64,000 nucleotides of DNA from Paramacrobiotus metropolitanus (lineage: Eukaryota > Tardigrada > Eutardigrada > Parachela > Macrobiotidae): assembly GCF_019649055.1 (NCBI RefSeq), contig NW_026570263.1, positions 992,001 to 1,056,000 on the forward strand. The letters are read 5' to 3'. The position numbers and the translations under genes were made by a program. Shown here piece after piece: positions 1 through 11,819 of this stretch. The notes beneath the pieces were generated by a model. The model had not been told where the DNA came from. It worked only from the letters and a program-made list of their open reading frames with translations, and made no database searches. Each line of letters begins with the position of its first letter. Within the stretch, counting starts at the first letter, position 1.

Positions 1-3000
1 GGAAAGCCCGAGCGGGCGTTATTGGCAATCAGACTGTTTATGGACAGCACGGGCAAATTGCCGGGCAGCCATAAAAGTCAGCGCTGCGCTGAGCTGTGCC
101 GGTCCACTGCCAGCGCAATCGCAGCCAGACGCTGGCTACATGTTACAACCGCTCCCGGACCAATTGGCCCAGTTTACACTGGAGATAGATGCGTTATTTA
201 TTTACGCGCCAGGACCGCGCTGGCCAGCGGGCACTAACGCTGCGATTGCCGGCATCAAGTGCCGATTTCTACCGGCCTGTTTTAGGCAACGAGTGTGTCC
301 GATGCGCAGCGATTCTATCCTTTTAAAAAATATATATCATTAATGGTCAAAAGCAGACAGCCAGATAGACTTGTCACTCGGCGTCTGGCCTCTTCCAAAC
401 TAAACTGTCACGACTGCCAATTATATCACACCAAAATACACCATCGACACACATCTTCAGCGCTTTTTATAGCCGGCACCCATTATTTTCCACCCCGAAA
501 TAACACAGCTGTAAGGGGAAGGATTTTTGTTATAGAAGTCAATCATTAACCGATTGATTGCCGGCTTTTAAAAGCGGGCATTTTGAATGTGCGCCCAGCT
601 GGACACAGCTGGGTCAGGACAGCGGGCAGCTGCGGTGTGGGCCACGTCACTCGGCGGGCGTTAATTGCGTCGGGGCTTAATTGGCTAACCAGCAGCAGGT
701 TGTCCCTTTAGTACCCGTTAGATGCCCACATGTAGCCGTGTACGGCATCTACAGCATCCCGTCAAATTAAATCCCGCAGCTGCCTGCGTGGATGAGCAAG
801 CGATCCGGCTTGACCGGACGCGGTTGTGTGCCGGCATAAATCCCGCCGTTTACTCTGCTCTTCACGCTCACAATGCGCCCTTAATTCCCGCCACGCAGAT
901 GCAGGGAAAACGCCGTGTATAGCACTGGATATCCGAGCTGGCACCTGCGTGCACCCATCCGCCGCACGTTCCTCCCCATTTAAACTTGACCGTTAACGTT
1001 TATGACACCAAACACGCCGTCTCATTTGTTGTCAAAACACTGCAGTTCCATCAACTTTCATGTGACCGCGTTATCGAAGATTGATTTCTGATTTATTTAC
1101 GGGACTGTATTTGTTTGGCTGGTTTTGGAAGTTTGCAGTTATGTCCTGACAGAAGACGCAACCACTGTCTTGAAGGTCAGCCGGCGTTTACGGTATTAAG
1201 CGCGGCAACAAAGTGGATTGTCATTTGTACAAAGTGTGCCTGTCTGGCGCGTTCCCAGCGGATATCTGTTCGTCGTCCGGGCGCTTCATTACAATTCCAT
1301 CAGAGAAAAAAGCCCATTTAGCCTTGACAAGCTGGCGTTATCCAGCCGCCGCCAAGGCCAGTCCAGCCCGGGAGCGCTTGGATATCCCGGCTGCAACTGC
1401 AACTGCATCCCCGATCCTCCCATCTTCCCCTCATCTGCACGCTGATTCTGACACATCCCACGCTGCACTACTATTGCTAAATGTAAATGCAGCCGGAGCC
1501 ATCCAACCGGCAGAAAAAAATCCCAATAAAACAGACAACCGATCGATCGAGCGTCGATGGGCCGCACTCGCACCTTCCTTCGCCAGTTACGCTACTCGTA
1601 CCGGAAAATTAAACACACGAAAAAAATGCAATTTGCAGGAATAACAGCGTGGCGTTGTGGTATCTGATATGGAGTGTGTATGGCCATGTGTGGTCGCTAC
1701 AGATATACATAATCATAATATAAATAAATAGACGCAGGAGAATGCAGGCTGTTGACACAGCGGAGTGGATACTGGAGTGGCAGAATAGCGTGACGCGGTA
1801 TTGGCTATCTGTCCATGCATATGCATAATATTATGCGCTGCGAGTCTGTCTTGCCTCTTCAATCGGCTTTACATACACGTCTGTCTGCCGCTCAGTCCCG
1901 GCTTTAAATACGGTAGCCAGCGAGACACAGCGACAGACCGCTGTCCACACAATGGCCGGACAAAGCCTGAATGGCCGATGGCTGTTTACCCAACCGGTCA
2001 TATAACCGCAATCGACACACACACAGCTGATGCGCGCAATCCATACAGCGCATTTTTCCACGCAGAATTCTCAGCGATTTGCAGCATTCCTCACGGATGC
2101 CATTATAATGGCCTCACGTGGGTCTGCGCCCTTATCACCGCCATTAACCAGCGCTTTTTTCCACTTTTACCCATTCCCGGCATTCTTGGCGCGCGTGAGC
2201 TTGAGTATAAATGTTATTTAGGGAAATTTACGGTTTGATGTGGCATCTCCATAAAATTGACTAAACGATTATGCGAGTGGCGATGCGCACAGCTGTTGGC
2301 TGTTGACGCTGCGGCGCAGCGGACCGCATCGGAGCCGGTCGCACTGGCAACCGCTGTCCAGTGGCGATCGGATCGGCCAGCCGGAAAGAATTAGAGCTGC
2401 AGCATTTTGCGCTGCATTGCCCGGCGACTGTAGCGTAGCGTTTAATTTGCAGCGCAGGGAAATTGCACGAAGGCGGGTAATGGATGGGGGCTCGGTTTGG
2501 GCTGGGGCCTCCCGCACGCCGGCTATCATAACAATACGCTCAACTGACCGGCCACAAAAGGCAGCCCTCATTATCATGCACGATGCTGTCCCTTTCGTCT
2601 CTCTCAAATGAGCATTGTTGTTGACACAACGCTAATGCTCCGACCAACTGTCCTGCCAATCAATTTCCCATAACACTGTCCGTCCCCGCACTCACTCGCT
2701 CACTGCGCTCCCCGCCCATTGAAAACGGGAACGCATGTTAATTAATAATCACAAACGGACCTAAGACACTCCTGCTTAATTAATACTTATTATTCTGTTT
2801 TCCCCGCTCCTCAGTTCTCACCCGCGCCGATCGAGTGGGTATTTTGTCAGGTCTCAACGGGAAAATCGATCGAAAAATTGTTTCTTCTGACTGACTGCGC
2901 CGTGTTCAACGGTTCATCAGGGCGATTGGTAGTGACGGGCGTGGAGATGATTATTTTGGCTGCAGTACGAGTCAATCTGCCGGAGCAAATATTTGTCCAA

Positions 3001-5516
3001 ATTGGAAAATAATCAGCGCGGAGTTGGGAGCGGAAACAACAGAACACTCATGAGCAGCAGCTATGCTAATGCTAATGCACGCCGAGATGCAATACATATA
3101 TAACCGGCATTTTAATATGCAGCTGACCAGTGCATACATATATACGCTCGTCGGGTCAGATAAGGTCGGCCCCTATCTGATCGAATCCGGCTCATGATCA
3201 GCATTCGGCGGACGCTGGCCAAGTGAGCAGTCAGGATAATTATGCAATCTCCGTCAAGTGTCCATCCGACGGCCAGCAGGCGCCGATACAAGCCAACGAC
3301 TAATAACATGCAGCTAATCTCTGCGCCTTTACGCAACGCCAGCTCCCTTCTTCGTGATGGCAACAGCAGCGGACATTCACTCGCTCACTCAGCGCCGTTA
3401 TGTCCATCGGCAAACATGCGCAGCAACGCAAACAGTGGAGATTTGCTTGGGTATACATGTGTAATTATGGAAATGTCTGCACACCTACGATACACAACCA
3501 CAGCCGGAATGACAGCTGTTCTCTCCCTAAATATACACACATCACTGACATCATTCCTCCGCTTTTAAAATAGACACAAATTTATACACTGACAAATGAA
3601 TCATTGTTTTTATTTTTATACTGAAAATTACAGTGAGAATTTACCGTAAAAGATGTTACAGATTAAAGACTAGTATTTTAATCCCAATAGAATTTTGCTA
3701 CATGGGCAAAAATTAATTTTAGAAAAAACGCTTCTCTCAGCTGTTGTGGCTGTCTGCGCGCTGAAGAGCGGCCTGATGATGTGCCAATAATTAGACGAGT
3801 GTCTGGTGGAAAACGTCGGCATATTTGCTGGATGATGTTGTGATTTATTGGGCCGGTGATCGCGCGCCGTTTCCCAGCAGACGAGGCTATTAAGTCCCGT
3901 GATTTGTGATGGCTACGGCGCGGTATGTAGCATGTATCGCCCGAATCCCAATGTTCTGTATCGCCTAATCCGTCAAGTGGCCCGCGCTCTTCCTGCCGCA
4001 GCGTGGCCGGATGAAAACGGGCGCACACTTGCTGACTTCCGCTGTCGTCAGCGAACCCGGCTGACTAACACCGCATCACCGCGCGTTGTACTCATCGCCC
4101 GGATAATCACAACAAATTCCCCACCACCGCGCGCATTCAGCGCTGCAGTGAACGAAACAGTGAAACAACGCTGCGCCATCGATCCGTGCCGGGCAGCCGC
4201 TGACTTCCGGTCCCCCGATCATACTTACTCATCTCCCCAACTGCCTACTATATCGGTATATTGTACAAAACACACAACGCACCCGCTACAAAACAATATA
4301 CATCGGCGTTATATATAAACACGCTGACTGAGTAATGTGTATGCGCCGTATAGATGCAACGGGAACACATCCATCAATAGACGCCACGGGTGGGATACAT
4401 CATACATGCAAGCGAATCATCCAGCAGCTGCACACTACACTATATACGAACGCAATCAGTGTGTGTTTGCCAGCAAGGGACCACGTAAAGTGCGGGGAAC
4501 TGCTTGGCTATTCACTATTCACATCGCAGCTCTTACAGATCGAACGGCGCTCTGTAAAGGTTTATTGACGGGCCGGCGTGCGGTTTATACAGGCCATAAA
4601 AAATAAACAATAATTGCCACACACTGCGCCCCGCGCTTACAACCTCACTGAACTTACAACTCCAGCCAAGAGTGCGCCGATATCGTGTTGGCTACAGTTT
4701 GTAGCGAATTACCGGTCAACGGAACTGGCCGGTCCTCTCTCTTTCATACGACGACCGGCGTTAACACACCGCCCGTCGCTCCATACAACAAAAAACCCAA
4801 CCGATCCGGGAAAATCGAAATTTACAAATATTGGGACACATCCACTGTCACATTCCGCGGCCCCCGCACCGACACACAGGCTAATTAAATTTCAATTAGA
4901 CGGCCGAGATAATTGTATCCGATGCGGCTGTCGCATCTCTCACACGTATCCTAAGAATAATTTCTCATCTCGTGTTCTGTCGCAGCCTGACGCAGATGTT
5001 TATGCCGATCAAGTGTGATCTGTACACCGAAATTAATTACACAGCCGGCGTTCCTTTGCGCCGCGCTATCTCCGGCGAATTTTCCCATTACAGTGTCAAG
5101 AGTGAGCGGCTGATAATATTACGAGGGTTATTAAATAAACGACAACACCGATGCGTACACCTCTATTTATCCAACCAAGCGGAAAGTGTATTTGCATAAA
5201 CAGCAGTTAGGGACGACAATTACACGACAAAGCAGGCAATTCAAGCGATGAATTCGTCCCTTTGTTGCGGCATTATCCAGGCCAGTCGGCCTTAACTACA
5301 CGCTGATTTTTTGCACTGAAGCGGCACGGTGAGAAAATGAGAAAAACGGCGCTGACGAGGACGTGAAGCAGTCAAAGAACAAAACCAGATGGACTGTCAC
5401 TGCACACTGCACTGGCATTAACAGTTAACATGAACGGCGCCCGGTAGCCGGATTAATAATTAAGCCGGCTAATTGCTGGTTAATTACACGGCCGCACTTC
5501 AAGAGTCAAGGCTTAC
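1..5516. other. Non-coding stretch, probably a long intron or intergenic DNA
   Basis: I see no exon here that I can defend on either strand. Open frames are short and lack coding-like codon use. Because a minus-strand signal-peptide exon with a good splice donor ends at 5517, part or all of this stretch should be the first intron of that gene, but I could not identify a downstream exon. No convincing repeats, tRNA or rRNA are visible. Confidence 0.4.
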
Positions 5517-5574
5517 CTTGCGTTAGTAGCAGGCCCAGCAGGACACCGGCGCTAATCGCACTCACACCGGCCAT
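5517..5574 (-). CDS. First coding exon of an unidentified secreted or membrane protein (signal peptide only)
   Basis: Reading the minus strand from ATG at 5574 gives 19 codons, MAGVSAISAGVLLGLLLTQ, followed by one base of the next codon and a consensus donor (CAAG|GTAAGC) at 5516. The peptide has a short neutral start, a Leu-rich hydrophobic core and small residues near the end, as expected of a cleavable signal peptide. The exon ends in phase 1, common for signal-peptide exons. The rest of the gene must lie to the left (below 5517) or outside the window, so its function cannot be told. A TATA-like run (minus strand, about 5780-5795) lies about 210 bp upstream of the ATG and would leave a normal 5' UTR. 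Confidence 0.55.
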
Positions 5575-5777
5575 CCTCGATCGTCGATCGCAGCGGAGAA
5601 ATAAAAAGAGGGAAATAGTGGTGAAGACTCTGTCGACACAGCACCGGGAATGGTTAAGATCCTGCACCAACAATGCGCTTCTTCACTGGGCCGATGGATA
5701 AAAAACCCGCACAGACGATACAATGATAATCGATCGCGAATTGTTATGCGGCGCGACGGGCGCCCACAGTTTGACTA

Positions 5778-5797
5778 AATAATATTATATATATTCC
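5778..5797 (-). promoter_or_regulatory. Possible TATA box for the signal-peptide exon
   Basis: The AT-only run TATATATAATATTA lies on the minus strand, about 210 bp before the ATG at 5574. Spacing fits a TATA box plus a 150-200 bp 5' UTR. Further upstream, CCAAT-type motifs (about 6077 and 6253) and a GC-box-like GGGGCGG (about 6095) are present. This is inference from motif and spacing only. Confidence 0.25.
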
Positions 5798-7424
5798 CAC
5801 AACGGCTTATCCTACGTGCAATCAGACAACATTTTTTGATGGAATTAACGTTCACCGCACAGCCAAAAATATCTCCTCGCGATGCAAATCAGAAAAACAA
5901 ATGCTTACGCGGACAAAAACTACCTTGATGATGGAGATGGATGGAGCAGGGTTTTTTCGATCCAGCAGAATTGAGAACATGGAATGAGTGAACGGCTCAC
6001 TCACTCGCTGCTTCTGCCTTGTAGCGAGGGAATAACACCATTTACATACAGTGCACAGCTTCAGCGCGCAGTTCGACCAATCGGCCGACTCAAGGGGCGG
6101 GGTTGCTGTGCAGTCGCTGTGTAAAAGAGAAGCATGGGAAAACTGGAAGCCGGCTGCCTTCATAGTTCATACACAGGCGCTCTTTCCGCTTCATTCAAAC
6201 GATCGGGAAGGGACAAAAGAAAACCGATGCAGTGTGCCCGCCCACTGAGAGGACCAATCGGCGTTCGCCCTGCGTAACCGCACTCTCGGGTGGTTTCGCT
6301 GGTGACAGAATGCAAAGTTATGAGCCATTCTGTACTCTGGAATGCGCAACCTGGTTTGCTTGATTATTCCGCGGAAATGATTTATGCCTCATTTGTAACG
6401 TAATATTATTTGTATCTACCAGTTTTTTGGATATATAAATATTGGAGATTGGTTGTTAAGAGTGGCTGCCGGCATCTGGTGGAAAGCGGGCTGTTATTGA
6501 GCCGGCGGGCGAATAGAAAGCGAGTGCAATATAAAGGGTTAGGAGGAGCGTTGGGGATCTGCGCAGGTGGCATGTACTGGGTGGCTGGCAGGCATCCATA
6601 ATGGAGTAGCGCCGACTGAATGGCTGGGGTGTGTGACCCACTTAGCCAGCCAGTTGCGTAAGGTTTTTTGACAGCGCGCGCTCTCCAGTCTCCAGCGCCT
6701 AATTGCCTGCCTATTAAGCCTTAGCCCACGGGCCGCGAGCCGTCGTCCCCCATTCACGTTCATCTGACATTCTTCGCTAATCTCTACACTGCTCCTCAAT
6801 TGGCGCACGTTTGTTGAGGATGCCGGAATGATTTATGCCCGACTGATCAGCTGTGCTGCTTGACAACACGCCGCGTCCGCCGCGCACTGGGAGGCCCACT
6901 TTTTTCCGTGTGTGTATCACTTACGAAGTGGCGCAGCCGGTGCGGACGGGATGAGCCACAACGTTCGGCATTTGTTGGCCAACCGAGCGGGATGGATGGT
7001 GGAGAGTGAGGAGAAAAGGGAAAAGTGTGTCAGATGATACAGCGCAGTGCAGAGCAACCCGGGTGAATTGCATTTAATTGCGGAAAAATGATCGATCGGC
7101 CGGCATTGGCCGACTTCGGCGGACATTAAGACGCCCATTCAGCGTTTTCCGCCCGGCTGTTAGCGGGCCAAATGGCACCCATGCAGCTCGCGCTGCGCCG
7201 CTCATTCAACAATCAAAATGCTCAATTTCCTCCCATTTTCAAGACGGCTTCACAAAAACGCCATCAAGCAGCCGATCAAAATCACAGCATTGTGCTGACA
7301 CCAATAAAACCATTTAAAATAAAATAAAAATCAATATATAAAAAATATGATCTGAAAGGCAATAAAAAATCTATTAAATGTAAAAATATATGCTCTAAAT
7401 TTCTAAAAACAGATAAGCCATGAC
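5798..7424. other. Intergenic region
   Basis: No supportable exon. It contains CCAAT- and GC-box-like motifs around 6.08-6.26 kb. A minus-strand splice-donor-like site (CTTC|GTAAGTGA) near 6928 could belong to an untranslated leader exon, but nothing confirms it. AT-rich sequence from 7.30 to 7.42 kb probably holds the 3' end of the dehydrogenase gene. Confidence 0.35.
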
Positions 7425-10400
7425 TTAACCACCGGAAGGCGTTTGTGCACCGGTCCAGGGATCCCAGAGACGCCAGGAGTGGAGGATAAACTCAAACTGC
7501 ACCGCCGCGCTCCACTGCCGGCCGCAGACATCCCGAATCACCGCTTCGTAGGCGTTGCGGAACCCGCTTCCCAGCGGACACACCCAGTAGTCCGTCTCCT
7601 CCTCCAGCCGCACCCGCACCCGTCCCGCCTCTCCCAGCGGACACAGCACCGTTCCCAATTCCCCGCGGTACATCACCGCCGGGTAATTCACGCCCTCCAA
7701 CGCGCCGGCGGTGACAAACAGCACCTCCCCGACGTCCAGAATAATCCGTGCCATGGAGATTTTGCGGGCGAGTTTCTTCCCGGCACTGACCACGATGCGG
7801 ACGCCGTCCCAGGGGGCCAGGGTCATCTCCGCCTGGATGAAGGTGGCGGTGGGGGAGCGGTAGTCCGGGCGGCGGTGGTGGGCGGCCGCTTCCTGGATGT
7901 AGGTGCTGTACTGCTCCGTGTGCAGGCGGGTCACCGCCAGCTGGGAGAGGATGGCGGGTTTGGAGGGGAAGCGGCCGGATTCGATGAGGAGGTCGGTGAG
8001 GATCTCCATGAGATGGTTCTGCACCACGTCGCGGATGACGCCCACCTCCTCGAAGAAGGCCAGACGCTGTGCGACGTCCTCCGTCTCGTTCATCACCACG
8101 TCGAGGCGCTGCAGGTGGGGTGGTTGGAGGAGGGGGCGTAGATGCGGGTTAAGGTGGAAGAAATGCGGGATGGCCAGCACGGCTTCTTTGGCTGTGAAAA
8201 AATGTGTGGGATATAGTCAACCGCCCTCGTCCGCGGCTTACCGTACGATCGTACTGCCACGCACACCAAATAAATTCACTGAATTTAAATCCAAACAATT
8301 CAAATAAATATTTCTAAATATTCAACAAAAATTGTAAAACATCCTATATAATCAATTAAAATTAAATATTTTTTATTTGCCTGAAAAATCAATAATTGCC
8401 AGGTTCGCTGTTGAATAATCGGCGCTGTAACAAGAAAAAAAATCCGAAATTAAATAATCCTTTATAATAAAAGATTAAGAGGGGGCGTGACCAGTGTGTC
8501 TGTCAAATCCCACAGAATCGCAGAGTGGATCAATATTCAACATTTACGGATCATTCGATAGCGCTGATTTCGTAGATGAGCCTGAAACTTTCGGATTTCA
8601 AAAAACAAACATCGTTTGAGAGAAAACTGTAAAAAACCCTATCATACAAAGTCTACGGAACCCCAACACAACCAATCAGCGAAGACTTAAAGTAACTGCC
8701 TTGCTGCAGAGCTTGCGCGGGTTATATCGTGAAACAAAATTCGAAAAATTTTGTTTGTTTTGATGTATTTGGTCTGCAATGGCTTTAAGAAACATTATAT
8801 TAACAGCGGTGGGTTTAAGGATAATAAAAATTTAGGCACAAGAAAGATTTAAGTTATTTTGACAACCGAACGCACAAACGACCCAGGGAACTTAGGGAAG
8901 TGTCCCAAGTGAGAGCTGCATGCGTCGCGAATCTTGCTGGCAGCCTGGCAGTACCAATTATCAAGTAGCTGCGGGATGACGGTGGCTGCTTGATACTTAG
9001 GTAAAAGGCAGTGTTTTGCGGTAGTTTTAACTTAATCATTTCTCTGTTGACACTGTTTCTTTAGTTTCGTATTAATAGAAGCTTTATTATACCGATGAAA
9101 GACGGTATTTTTAAAATTAGTAATGAAAAACGGATATTTACAGAAGGCGAAACGGAGCTGCTGCGCGAGCGGAGCTCGCTAAGCAGGAGGAGCAGCAATC
9201 AAGTGAGACATCGTTTGGCAGTTTTTTCTTACAGTTTATCAGCCAGCTCTGCAAGACTGCAACAATTGAACCTTTTATAGTTAGTTAAGTATTAAGTAGT
9301 TAGTTGATGTGGGATTGCCACTTGCCGCTGGAAAAAAATCACTTACCGTAATAATCGAATTTGCACCCCTGGGGTGCAAAAGTTCAAACGTCCTGGAGTA
9401 GGGGGTCTTATTTCGGGGAGGAGGCGTTATTTCTGGGGGTGGTACTATTTTTCAAACAGTATTTTTCAGAAGGGGACGTTTATTTTTCAAACAACTGCGC
9501 ATTCTGTTCCATTGAAATTGAACGCAGTAGATACCGGTGTTTGCAGTTTCAGAACCTTACGAGCAGCATTCTGAAGCATAGCACCAAATTATTTTTGTGA
9601 CCGTTTACTGTTTATTAATTACATCATAGCAGTTATTATGAAGCAATTGGCCTTATATCTATCATTTCGTGGCGCTTAACATTTAATAACACCCCCATGG
9701 GAGGCAAATTCGGGGAGGAGCTATTTTTCAAACGGGTTATGGGAGGGGGCTTACTTATTACGGAGAGTGCCTTATTATGCGGGGAGGTGCAAATTCGATA
9801 ATTACGGTAATTCGGTAATAACTTAGTTTTTGTCAGCGAAGTTAACTGTATTAGCAAATGCGGTAATTTTTATTTTAACTGCATTTATCATCAGGCAGCA
9901 GTCGATTTCCTCTGCGCACTTTGCGCGGTGTCAGCCATACTACCGTAGAAGTACAGGTAATTTACCAGTACACTTGCAAGTTGCAACACATAATCGAATT
10001 TAAAATATAGAATTTGTAATTACGAGTATGATCCGTATTCTTCCTATTAGTACAGTATCTCAATCATAATTTGAGTCTTAGCAGCCTGTATATAACGTAA
10101 ATTATTTGTAGCTGATTTGTTCCGCGCAGTTTGCGCGGGGTCTACTAGTTAAATAATAATACAATATTCCTGACAGCACGCTTCTCGCGTTGTCAAAGCC
10201 TATTTATTTGTAAATGTGCCCGACAAAAAATGCAGAATGAAAGCGCAATGTAGGGCGTACCTTTGTAGTGATCGACCAGGTAGAAGGCATCGCGCTGGAC
10301 GAACATGTGCAGAACAGAGAAGAGCTGCAGCGCCGTGGCGTGATCCAGCCCGAACGGCTTCTCCAGCACGATCCGCACGCCCGCCCCGCAGTGGCGCGCA

Positions 10401-10849
10401 ATTAGCCGCACCGTCTCGGCGTAGGCCGCGGGGGGAATGGACAGGTAGAAGATGCGGCGGGTGCCCTTATCCGGACTGGCGCAGAAGCGGGCGTAATCGT
10501 CGTCATCCTTCAGACGCAGCACCACGGCTTTTTCCAGCAGCTCCTTCCCCTTCTGCAGTTTCACGTGCAGGTGATCATGCAGCTCGTGAGGCTCCTGGCG
10601 ACTGGCCAGGTACAGCGTGAAGGGGGCAGGGAAGGTGGGGAGGAAGTGGTGCAGCGCGGGGAGCACGTAGCGCAGGGAGAGATCACCTGTTGCGCCCAGC
10701 AGGATGAAGTCGATGGATTCTTCATCGAGTGCGTTCTTGGATGGCTCAGGATCAGGTTGGGCGCGGAGGTACAGGCCGAGGAGGATGCAGGATGCGGCGA
10801 CGGTGAGGCTGATGAGCAGCAGGGATGCATCCTTGGCTTCCAGACGCAT
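7425..10849 (-). CDS. H6PD: ER-type glucose-6-phosphate (hexose-6-phosphate) dehydrogenase, two exons
   Basis: Exons 10849-10261 and 8191-7425 join in frame (phase 1; donor AAAG|GTACGC, acceptor TTTCACAG) to give 451 residues. The product should oxidise glucose-6-phosphate with NADP+. Visible motifs: a hydrophobic segment at residues 9-28 (signal anchor), the nucleotide-binding GATGDL at 52-57, EKPFG at 163-167, and the substrate-binding DHYKAKE at 193-199, which spans the splice junction. DVVQNH follows with the catalytic His at about 256. The N-terminal membrane or targeting segment is absent from cytosolic G6PD and points to the ER-lumen H6PD type. Unlike vertebrate H6PD, the protein stops after the dehydrogenase C-terminal domain; no 6-phosphogluconolactonase domain is present before the TAA at 7425-7427. 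It is transcribed divergently from the F-box gene at 11.8 kb. Identity as the G6PD superfamily is strong; the ER assignment rests on the leader. Confidence 0.88.
8192..10260 (-). other. Intron of the dehydrogenase gene
   Basis: Bounded by donor GTACGC (10260) and acceptor CACAG (8192). Apart from the inverted-repeat element at 9343-9810 it is AT-rich with no supportable exon. At 2 kb it is far longer than most introns in this window. Confidence 0.6.
9343..9810. mobile_element. MITE-like element with about 25-bp terminal inverted repeats, in the dehydrogenase intron
   Basis: The left end TTACCGTAATAATCGAATTT and the right end, read in reverse complement TTACCGTAATTATCGAATTT, match at 19 of 20 positions and continue with GCACC. 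The 468-bp interior has GC-rich tracts such as GGGGAGGAG and GGGAGGGGG alternating with TATTTTTCAAAC-type tracts, and a palindrome (TTTGCACCCCTGGGGTGCAAA-type, 9360-9380) at its left edge. No coding capacity. I could not see a clear target-site duplication. It lies wholly inside the 2.07-kb intron (8192-10260). Confidence 0.65.
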
Positions 10850-11819
10850 GGGAGCGCCGGATTGCTCTGCAGTCTGCAGCTTGTATAGGACCTCGAGGGA
10901 TTACGATAACGGCAAGGTAGGGATTATCCTCCAACTGTCAGCTGCGCCGCCTGTGCGAGAGAATATGATTACAGTCTTATGAGCGAATTATTTTCCAATG
11001 GAGTATAAAGTATGGAATATAGTGGAGTTTTTATCAATTTTAACCAAATGGATATCATGATGTTGTCATCATCGTTTTATCAGCAGAAATGAAATGTTCG
11101 ACTGGACGGTGTCGCGTCGGTGTATAGGGCGTCCGCCTCGTGAGGCTGTGATGCTTGTCAGCAACTTCAAACACCATCGACAACTGACAGGCGGCAAAAA
11201 TCTGTCCATCTTGCAACCGGTCCGGCCGCCCTGGTTGATTCTGCATTAATTTTCTATGATAAAAGTTGGACAAAAAAGGACGTCAATAAAGGGAATCAGC
11301 CAGGTCGGGAAAGGCTACCGTGTACGGTGTACAGTAGTTGCCAGTTGGTGCCAAAATGCGGCGCAAGCCACTTCTGAGCCTGTTACGATCGGAAGGATAT
11401 AAGGAGTCGTGCGCAACCTTCGCAAGAAGGCAGCTACTTTAGCGGCTCGTTTGAGCGGTCTGCGCTCTTTGCTTTGAAGTTTGCCGTACTTTAGTGTATG
11501 CAAAGCGGTAGTGACCCGGTAGTCTGTCTGGTCTCCAGTACAGCACTTTCTTTCCGCAACCGGGCGGTGTAGTTTCCAAAAAACCTGTTCTCTTCTAGTC
11601 GCTTATTGTTAGTCATCTTTCATTCGTTCCAGATTATCGCTGTCTTTTTCTTGCTTTTCGAACCGGCACTATTGCATCCTTATTCCTTACTCCTGATTTG
11701 ATTTAGCCACCTACTTATACCCTTTTCTCGTGAGTGAGCAATCAGTTGCACGGCCGACTTTGTTGCAGCTTCCACGTTATACCTTGTAACCGTTAGTCGT
11801 GCATCTCCTTTGCAGCAGC
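10850..11819. promoter_or_regulatory. Divergent promoter region between the dehydrogenase and F-box gene 1
   Basis: The two start codons (10849 minus, 11820 plus) are 970 bp apart head to head, so both promoters should lie here. A TATA-like TATAAAG on the plus strand is near 11004, well upstream of the F-box ATG. Sequence just before that ATG (CTCCTTTGCAG) resembles a splice acceptor, so a leader exon is possible. No coding sequence is seen. Confidence 0.4.
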
